A DNA stretch of 64,000 nt from Mactromeris polynyma. Taxonomy: Eukaryota > Mollusca > Bivalvia > Venerida > Mactridae. The notes beneath the pieces were generated by a model. The model had not been told where the DNA came from. It worked only from the letters and a program-made list of their open reading frames with translations, and did not search any database. The stretch is taken from assembly GCA_032209605.1 (NCBI GenBank), contig JASFXZ010000001.1:13472256-13536255 (forward strand). Direction: 5' to 3'. The translations under genes were made by a program, and so were the position numbers. Every line of letters starts with the position of its first letter. Position 1 is the first letter of the stretch. Shown here one piece after another: positions 57,535 to 64,000 of the stretch.

Positions 57535-59694
57535 CTATGAACTGGAGTCTGGTTCTGAATGTCGGAAAGGTTGTGTAAAGAATGGGATTGGTGATGTGAA
57601 GGACTGGACATAATCCGAATCTGTGTTGCTCTCTCCTGCTCTAGGAAATATCCATGCACTTGAACTAAATCTGCCGTCATCTGTATTCAGAGGTTGTTCA
57701 CTTACATCTCCAACCGCTGCTGCATCACCATTGTTTGAAAACACCCCATTATTGTTGTGAAAGTGCATACTTCGATCATCAAAGATACCGTCAGAATGTG
57801 TACTTCCGAGCTCTCTTCCAAATACATTTTTATTCGCGTTGTTTTCATCCGCATTTACTAGATCGACTTCATCCCGCGAAGGTTGTTCGAGCATATTTGC
57901 ATAGTCTGTAAATCCGTTGATTACATTGGCAGTAGCAGACATTTGTGTTTCAACTTCAGGAAACATTCTATCGGCACTCTGTTCAGCATTAGAGATTTAA
58001 GTGAGCGGCTTTTCAGCGTTTTCAACCTTCCTAGAATTATCAAACTCTTGCTCAACCTTTGCATCATCGACTAACGTTTCGCCTGTCCCTTCTGTGCTCT
58101 CAGATTCTATGTAAGCAATAGCAAATGTGTCAATATTTCTCGCTTCATTTATCTCGAAAGCTGCTTTTGTAGATTCAGTAAACAATGCAGTGTCCCTACC
58201 TAGTTCTGAACATTCGTGTATGATATTACCTTCCTGTGTTTCGTTCGTATCATCTATGCCAAAATTATCTGGTGACTCCATTGATGTCCTTTCACCGAAA
58301 TCAGTAGGCGAAGCATTCACAACGGCACCGAATTCATTTGCTTCACTGACTGGGTCATCATTAGATGCTTCAAACATATCGTATTTGTGTTCTTTCTGAA
58401 GCTCTCTTCTGAAGTGATCATCTTGCAAAGTGACCTGCACCATAGGACGAAAGTAGTGCCACCATATTGGTAAAATGTGCCGAAGACTGAGAGCGCTCTT
58501 GTGTGGATCATCTGCCAAGTGACCACCAGCATTCGGGCCAGCAAGTGATCCCTCTGATACAGTCACAGTACTCTCTTCGGCGGTGGATCTTTTGTGAACA
58601 TTTAATACTGCACCATTGGTGAGATGTAAATACAACTGGCTGTGGAATAAAGACAACAAGCACACGAATTTGTTCTGAAACATCAAAATGCAAACATTAA
58701 TAGTGTTTTCCTTGAAAACTAATCTTGCATCATTTATATTGATACTTCTGAAATAAGGCAATTTTGTTAAGTGCTTTCGTTAATAAAACAAAGCTACATT
58801 TTTCTATAAAAGCTAAATCGAAACATCTTGATTTGACCCGCCAATGCTAAATGCAGCATCACACAAAATAGTGTACATTATTCAGGGTCGTCAAGTTGGT
58901 TACTTATTCCCTATTCCCTATTCGTTACATATTCGTTACTTATTCCCTATTCCCTATTCGTTACATATTTGTTGATTAACCCTTACCATATGCGTTTTTT
59001 ATACATTGCATCTTTTAAATGATTTCTTTTCATGTCTGAGGTTTTTAGAGCTGAAAAAACCTTGTTAGCGCATATGTACCAGTTTCTGCGCTGGACTGAT
59101 ACCCTGTTACCTATTCGTTACTTATTCGTTCCCTATTCGCTTTTTTCTACATTGCATCTTTTAAATGATTTCTTTTCAGGTCTATGGTGTTAGTTCGATG
59201 TTTGACGAGTTGAAAAAACCTTGTTAGCTCATATTTACCAGTTTTTGCGCTCGACCCTGTTACTTATTCGCTACTTATTCGTTCCTTATTCGCTTTTTAT
59301 GCGTTGCACCTTCTAAATGCTTTCTTTTCCTTTAGTCTTTTGTCTCCGGTGTTAGTTCTGTTCTCGTAGGGTGGAAATAACCATTTTTAGCGCATATGTA
59401 ACAGTTTTTGTGCAAAACGCAAAAAAAAATACAAGCACGTAATTTCTCTTAGAAAAACATTGGGTGTAATTTTTCAAATATCTCATATCTTAACCATCTT
59501 TTTAGCATGGAAAATAAAGTCACAATTCTACCGAATCAGATTACAAAGAGATAATGTTTACACCACGAAATTATTTCGATACTTTATACATGCACAACAA
59601 TCACTACGCTAATAAAACATGTTAAACATGCATCATTCAGACAAGCATCAATTGGTAATATCAAACAAAATATAAACAAATAAAAACTCACCAT
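57535..59694 (-). CDS. Acidic secreted protein, two exons, one in-frame stop
   Basis: The minus-strand first coding exon ends with its ATG at 59694-59692, directly at a donor (ATG|GTGAGT). The second exon starts at 58674 after TTTGATGTTTCAG in phase 0. The joined start is M-NKFVCLLSLFHSQLYLHL, a signal-peptide-like lead, then NVHKRS. A short globular part (LRHILPIWWHYFRPMVQVTL) follows, then a long Asp/Glu/Ser/Asn-rich region without predicted fold. A TAA at 57997-57999 ends the frame at 226 aa. The same frame stays open for another 153 codons (QSADRMFPEVETQ ... PFFTQPFRHSEPDSSS), ending at 57535, with similar acidic composition. The mature protein may be the short form, or the stop may be a mutation. 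No family was recognised; secreted acidic proteins occur in mollusc shell and extracellular matrices, but nothing here proves that role. Confidence 0.5.
58890..58975 (+). repeat. Short tandem TATTCCC/TATTCGTTAC array
   Basis: Alternating TTATTCCCTATTCCC and TATTCGTTACATATTCG words over about 85 nt. They are related to the ends of the longer repeat that follows. Confidence 0.6.
58984..59440 (+). repeat. Tandem repeat, about 150-bp unit, three copies
   Basis: ATTGCATCTTTTAAATG begins at 59005 and 59151, with a weaker copy near 59303. Each unit also has CTTGTTAGCGCATATGTACC, TTTCTGCGC and CTATTCGTTACTTATTCG. It lies in the intron of the acidic secreted-protein gene. Confidence 0.75.
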
Positions 59695-59699
59695 TATTT

Positions 59700-60417
59700 C
59701 TGAGATGAATGTAAAACGTTATTCACTCTATTGACGACTGAACACTAACGAGATTTGAATGGTAGTTTCAAACACGTTTTCGTGTTTTTTTAATTGTAAT
59801 TTCTTGTCGTGACACATTATTCTGTCTAATTGTGTATTTTACGATATCAAAAGAAACTAAAACTCATGTTCTTATATCTTGTGATATATTGCATATTCCT
59901 GTATAGTTTTATTCCATTTTTGTCGCGTGGAATGCAATAAAATTAAATCTGTTTACAATGCTTAAAGGGACTCGACTCCAGATTCTAAATTGCAAAAAAA
60001 TCAATAAATTGTTTCAAAAACCGATTTTTATCGTCTTGTTCGTTCGATGACAGTAAAATAAGATAATTGAATGATTAAAATGATCGAAAAGTTATGAAAT
60101 TCCGCCAGTTTTTAACATTTTTCCTTCGCAAAATCTATAGCGTTACTAACGGTATAAAAATTAAAAATAGAACCAGCGCTGAGGATTATGGGAGGTTTCA
60201 GAAATTTGCACTGGAATTCCGCGCGTGCGCAATCAATTGTAAACAGACTGACAGCCTTCGTGATGCCTGCTAAATAAACGGCTATCGCTAAAATGTGTAC
60301 GCCAACTAGCCACAAAAACTGTTTCGGCTGACAAAATGTGAACATCGGGGACGAGGTGATCTTGTGGATTCAAGTAAAATAGTGTATTGGAGCGCAAAAC
60401 GATTCTACAGTTGCAAA
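59700..60417 (+). promoter_or_regulatory. Intergenic region, possible promoter between divergent genes
   Basis: The acidic protein gene reads left from about 59760; the 59-aa model reads right from 60418. GCGCGTGCGCAAT at about 60221-60233 resembles an NRF-1 site (GCGCATGCGC), which is common in housekeeping promoters. No TATA box is apparent near it. The open frames at 60112-60496 (minus) are unsupported. Confidence 0.3.
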
Positions 60418-62913
60418 ATGCGTGATAGACAGGTAAGAGGGATGTTCTCAAAATGATTGTTATCGTGAACGTAAACAATATGTTGTCAAATTTCAAGTAT
60501 TTGTATAATTCGCTTAAGAATGTATGATAGACTGGAGTCAGCTTCGTAAATTAACAGTACCCCACCCTCCGAAGATCAATATACGTGTGTAAAGGATACT
60601 TTAAATTTGTGTTTAATTCGCTGGATTTGTAATCCAGGTGACCTGGGTTTGATTCCCTCATGCCTCGATCAAGAATGACAATTTCTCCTCCCACATGTAT
60701 ATTATTTAAGAGTTAATGAACTCTGGTGATTATGAAAGTAATTTAAAGGGGTAGGGCTCGAACCCACTACCCCTGAAATACTAGTACGGTGCTCTATTGA
60801 CTGAGCTAAACTGATAGCCTTCTTACCCCACATCACTGCACATCCTCCTTCCGAAGCTCAACCACTGTGTGCTATCAAACACCGCTGCTACCATTGAGGT
60901 AAATCAAGGGGAAAAGTTCTGATGTCTATCTGTCTAACCCCAAACCACTACATTTCTGATGGCAATGTAATTGAGAGTTATGTTCTTGGTACACATGATA
61001 GGCCAACAAAAATCTACTAAGGCAGTGTATCATGTACTAGTATCATGTTAGTAACTCGGATGTAAAGTACACTCTGTAACTAAGTGCACATTTCTTTATA
61101 CCTGTAGTATGATATATTTGTTATGATCCATCATAAGACTAATTCAGCTGGTCAAATAGAAAGATTCAGAAGCTGATTCCCCATGCTTGGTAAAATTCAA
61201 CCGAATTATTCTGTAGGTGTATTCTGATGAACCTTGATAGTTAAAATTATTAAGATTCATCAGACAAATTTGGAAGTGTTATCACTTTGCCTATACCCAT
61301 ACTAATTCCTTGTAAAATTATGTCTGATTGTAATGTTTGAGCTGTGAAACTAAAGTGAGCAAATCAGGACAACTATGCCCACCTTGTTATTGATAATGTT
61401 TGGTTTGTAAAACATAAGACCTATATGTATTATGTATTTATGTATATGTTATTTACTTAGGGAGAAGTTTGAATGATCAAGCTCTAACACAGAAGACATA
61501 CATGTATGACTATGATCTTGATTATGATCTGGATGACCCCACATATCACTTTTATCAGCCAGAGGAGTAGGATATTTCCAGTGTGTAAGGTAACTACATT
61601 GAATTGTTATTTAAAGATTTTCATCTGTTAATTAAGTCAAATAACAATTTGACAGACATGATTTTATGACATTTCTGCTCTGATAGAATATTATGTCATT
61701 TCTAATCAATAACTGGAAAATGAGGGTCTACTACCGACTCACTTCATAGATGTATATAGGAATCAAGTGTGTTGTCTGTTTCTTAGGTCAGTTTAGATAT
61801 CTTGTAAAGCATGTTTTTATGCTTTTCTTTTGATAATCATGTTCTTTTGTCTTTTTTAAACTTTGTATTGAGTTGGTAGTAAGCATTAGTCCTGATAAGA
61901 AGTAAATCCTTCAAAAGCACTTGAATTTTGTGTCAAATGTTCTGTATGAACCACAGTTACTTGAAAGTTTCAAACTAACTATTTTAATGTTCTGTATGGC
62001 CTATTTACTATAATATTCTTATTACATTTGTACCATGAAGCATGATAGGAAAATATTTGTTAGAAAATAAAATGTTTGTTGGTACAGAATGTTTTACATG
62101 TCATAGGAATATTAGTAAAGCTATTTATAAGTAAATCTGGTGAGTAAAAAGCATTGGAGCTAATCATGATTATTTTAAATGTAGGTTGCATGTATGAAAG
62201 ACAATGAAGTATTAAAACCATTGTTGAAAGATGTAACCAATACTTGTGCTGAAACATTAGGTGGCACTGTACTTGAAATGAAGGTAAATTTTTTCTTGAA
62301 GCTATGAAACATTGAAGCCATCTTCTAACAGCATATACCCACCAATTGGGTAATACATTCTTTAATGCACTTCATTTTAGAGTGGTTTTATGTTAAAAGT
62401 ATATTATTATTGAGCCCTTAGCAATGGGCTTGATATAGTCGCCACAATAGCGATACGGTCTATGTGCGTGCTCATGACTGTCAGTTAACATTTGTTTTAT
62501 ATATTTATACACTCGGGGATTCCACTAGGTGCTGAATCTCAAGGGTCATTTTGATAATTTTTGACCAGATGTTGCCATTTTATGGCCAAAATGCCTACAA
62601 TAAAGAGAAAAATTGACCCTTCAGCCAGAATCCTAAGGGTCAAACAAGGGTCAAATGGAACCCCTGACACTTATTTGATCATTTACATCCTATTTTTCAT
62701 CTTGAATTTTCTCATGACATAATTATAATGTCCAGTGTTATGGAAATATTTGCATGATTTCATTTTTGAATAGAATTTGTTGTTGTATTTCATTCATACA
62801 TTTCAACTAGTGGCTTCTATCATTAAGAGTATCTATATATATTTCAGACAAAGTGGGCGTCTGTTCTAAAAACAGTGCTAATGGAGCTAGGCCCTTGGAA
62901 AATGTTACCATAG
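60418..62913 (+). CDS. Candidate 59-aa protein, three phase-0 exons
   Basis: Exon one 60418-60432 (ATG, MRDRQ, donor CAG|GTAAGA); exon two 62185-62283 (acceptor AAATGTAG, donor AAG|GTAAAT); exon three 62848-62913 (acceptor TATATTTCAG, TAG). All joins are phase 0 and give 180 nt, 59 aa. The product reads VACMKDNEVLKPLLKDVTNT in the second exon and ends VLMELGPWKMLP. It has no signal peptide or membrane segment; helices are likely. No family was recognised. It starts downstream of an NRF-1-like site, as small housekeeping proteins often do. The weak point is the five-codon first exon. A separate candidate exon at 61462-61570 does not fit this frame. Confidence 0.35.
60615..60668 (+). repeat. 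tRNA-Thr-like remnant
   Basis: CTGGATTTGTAATCCAG forms a perfect five-pair anticodon stem with TGT in the loop, followed by CCTGGGTTTGATTCCC (B box). There is no D arm or acceptor stem; a SINE or tRNA relic. Confidence 0.4.
60748..60830 (-). repeat. tRNA-like SINE head, opposite strand
   Basis: Minus strand: TTTAGCTCAGTCAATAGAGC (A box), CGTACTAGTATTTCAG (anticodon arm, AGT) and GTGGGTTCGAGCCCTACC (B box). The boxes are well kept, but the arms do not pair into a full cloverleaf. Confidence 0.5.
61453..61570 (+). CDS. Candidate terminal exon, Tyr/Asp-rich
   Basis: The acceptor TATTTACTTAG opens a frame with SLNDQALTQKTYMYDYDLDY then DLDDPTYHFYQPEE and TAG at 61568-61570. The composition is strikingly Tyr/Asp-rich and unlike translated AT-rich noise. 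It would need a preceding exon ending in phase 1, which was not found. Either an alternative last exon of the 59-aa model's locus or part of another gene. Confidence 0.3.
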
Positions 62914-63545
62914 AGCAAAACGCTTAGTAGAAGCACAAACGATTCCCATAGTACTGTACAACTACAATGTATGTTGCATGCCAGTAAGTATACTAATTAT
63001 TAGTACAAACATAGATTAAAAGATTACTTTGCTGTGAAATAACATTTAAAAAGATTTGATATTGTGAGTTTCAGTTTGTCAGTCTTCATCAGGAATACTA
63101 TTATAAAACAACAGAACAAAATGCTATAAATTAATAGGTATTTCTGTTGAACTATATATAATAAAACCACACTGAGACTAGTGATGGATAATCGGACAAG
63201 TTTCATTATCGATAACCGAATTGGACATAATCGAAACATTTTGTTTTTTAGTGTAAGTACAATGCTGACAGTTAATTTCATTTATACAACTTTATATATA
63301 TATTTATTTTTTCTACATTTAACAGCAATTAGGTTTTACACACTCGATCTTATGTCATTAAATCATTTCATCATTCAATAAATGTTTTTGTATGTTTACT
63401 TTGCATATATGACCCTAATGGTGCATAAGTAACCCACTCTTTCCTTTGGTAACTGAAGGTTACTTCTTCTATCTCTTTGGTACCTACTCATACTTTTGGA
63501 GAATTTGGAGAATTTCTTCAACATTACCCTAGTATACTAAATGCT
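62914..63545. other. No gene seen
   Basis: AT-rich 3' flank of the 59-aa model. No supported ORF. Confidence 0.4.
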
Positions 63546-63900
63546 TAAAAAAAGGAAGAATTTCATGAAAAAACAACCCTTGCATTTCCAGTTACCAGGT
63601 TACTACACTATATCTATGGTTACTTTGAAGTGACTTTTGGTTACTCTCTGTAATTATTGGTAACTTTTCTCATACTATCAAAATATGAAAAAACTACTCT
63701 TGCATTTCCAGTGACCAGGTTACTACACTATATATATGGTTACTTTGAAGTTACTTTTGGTTACCAAGTCAACTGAATGGTTACTTTTCTCATTCTATCA
63801 AAGTATGAAAACAGATCCTTGCATTTCCAGTTACCAGGTTACTACACTATATCTATGGTTACTTTGAGGTTTCTCACTCTATTTAATGGAAACTTTTCTC
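63546..63900 (+). repeat. Tandem repeat, about 120-bp unit, three copies
   Basis: TGCATTTCCAGT.ACCAGGTT begins at 63581, 63701 and 63820, each time followed by ACTACACTATAT and ATGGTTACTTTGA. Each copy is preceded by CTTTTCTCAT and a TATGAAAA run. Related GGTTACTT words continue left to about 63440. Confidence 0.85.
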
Positions 63901-64000
63901 ATATCTATTACTTTGTATATTTGTATTTGACTGAGTACATTGAAACCATTTCTATATAACTGTAATATTTGAATGTCGCCGACATCGGATGTCCAGTGAT

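Noticed and set aside
57444..57680. Alternative C-terminal frame of the acidic secreted protein
   Set aside because: The original frame remains open to 57535 with consistent composition; the other frame overlaps it and has no support.

Overview
The window is AT-rich animal DNA, almost certainly from a mollusc and probably a bivalve. It has split genes with GT/AG introns, tRNA-derived SINEs ending in the GGCGTTAAACCC-type tail common in bivalves, a Gypsy element with a tRNA-Leu primer site, and a cytosolic HMG-CoA synthase close to other animal enzymes. No bacterial, plasmid or phage organisation is present. Most of the window is repeats and intergenic or intronic DNA.

Layout. 1-401: broken N-terminus of a DDE-type transposase (minus). 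1008-2866: three minus-strand ORFs forming a decayed two-finger C2H2 protein with a Ser/Thr/Pro-rich tail. 3536 to about 9000: a decayed Ty3/Gypsy element (minus) with gag, protease, RT, RNase H, integrase, primer site and LTR promoter; no 3' LTR was found. 9892-11710: a DUF4806-like exon, a basic exon and fold-back repeats. 12002-12244: a dispersed repeat. 12896-15772: a LINE with an uninterrupted 910-codon endonuclease/RT ORF (minus), truncated at its 5' end. 16260-25662: HMG-CoA synthase (plus, eight coding exons, 488 aa) whose introns hold a minisatellite fold-back element, a TA-flanked 2.1-kb element, a LINE scrap, an inverted dispersed repeat and a palindrome carrying TGACGTCA sites. 26000-42000: no convincing gene; hairpins, LINE scraps, SINEs and a possible solo LTR or promoter. 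42185-44497: a three-exon OB-fold (RPA1-like) gene (minus) with a one-base frame break. 45002-45183: a near-perfect palindromic MITE with an 8-bp target duplication. 46685-47210: a 46-bp minisatellite. 48500-49306: a LINE 3' end with a duplicated tail. 50500-51115: two DUF4806-like exons. 53456-53902: a SINE. 54469-55459: a dead mariner-type element with TA duplications. 57535-59694: an acidic secreted-protein gene (minus) with one in-frame stop. 60418-62913: a model for a 59-aa protein (plus). 63546-63900: a 120-bp tandem repeat.

How it works together. These are independent nuclear genes, not a pathway cluster. HMG-CoA synthase is the only confidently named enzyme (mevalonate pathway). I found no convincing undescribed multi-gene system. 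The items most worth following are the two host-like genes carrying single lesions, the phase-consistent 59-aa model, the extra ORF block beside the Gypsy element, and the structured non-autonomous elements with recognisable insertion footprints.
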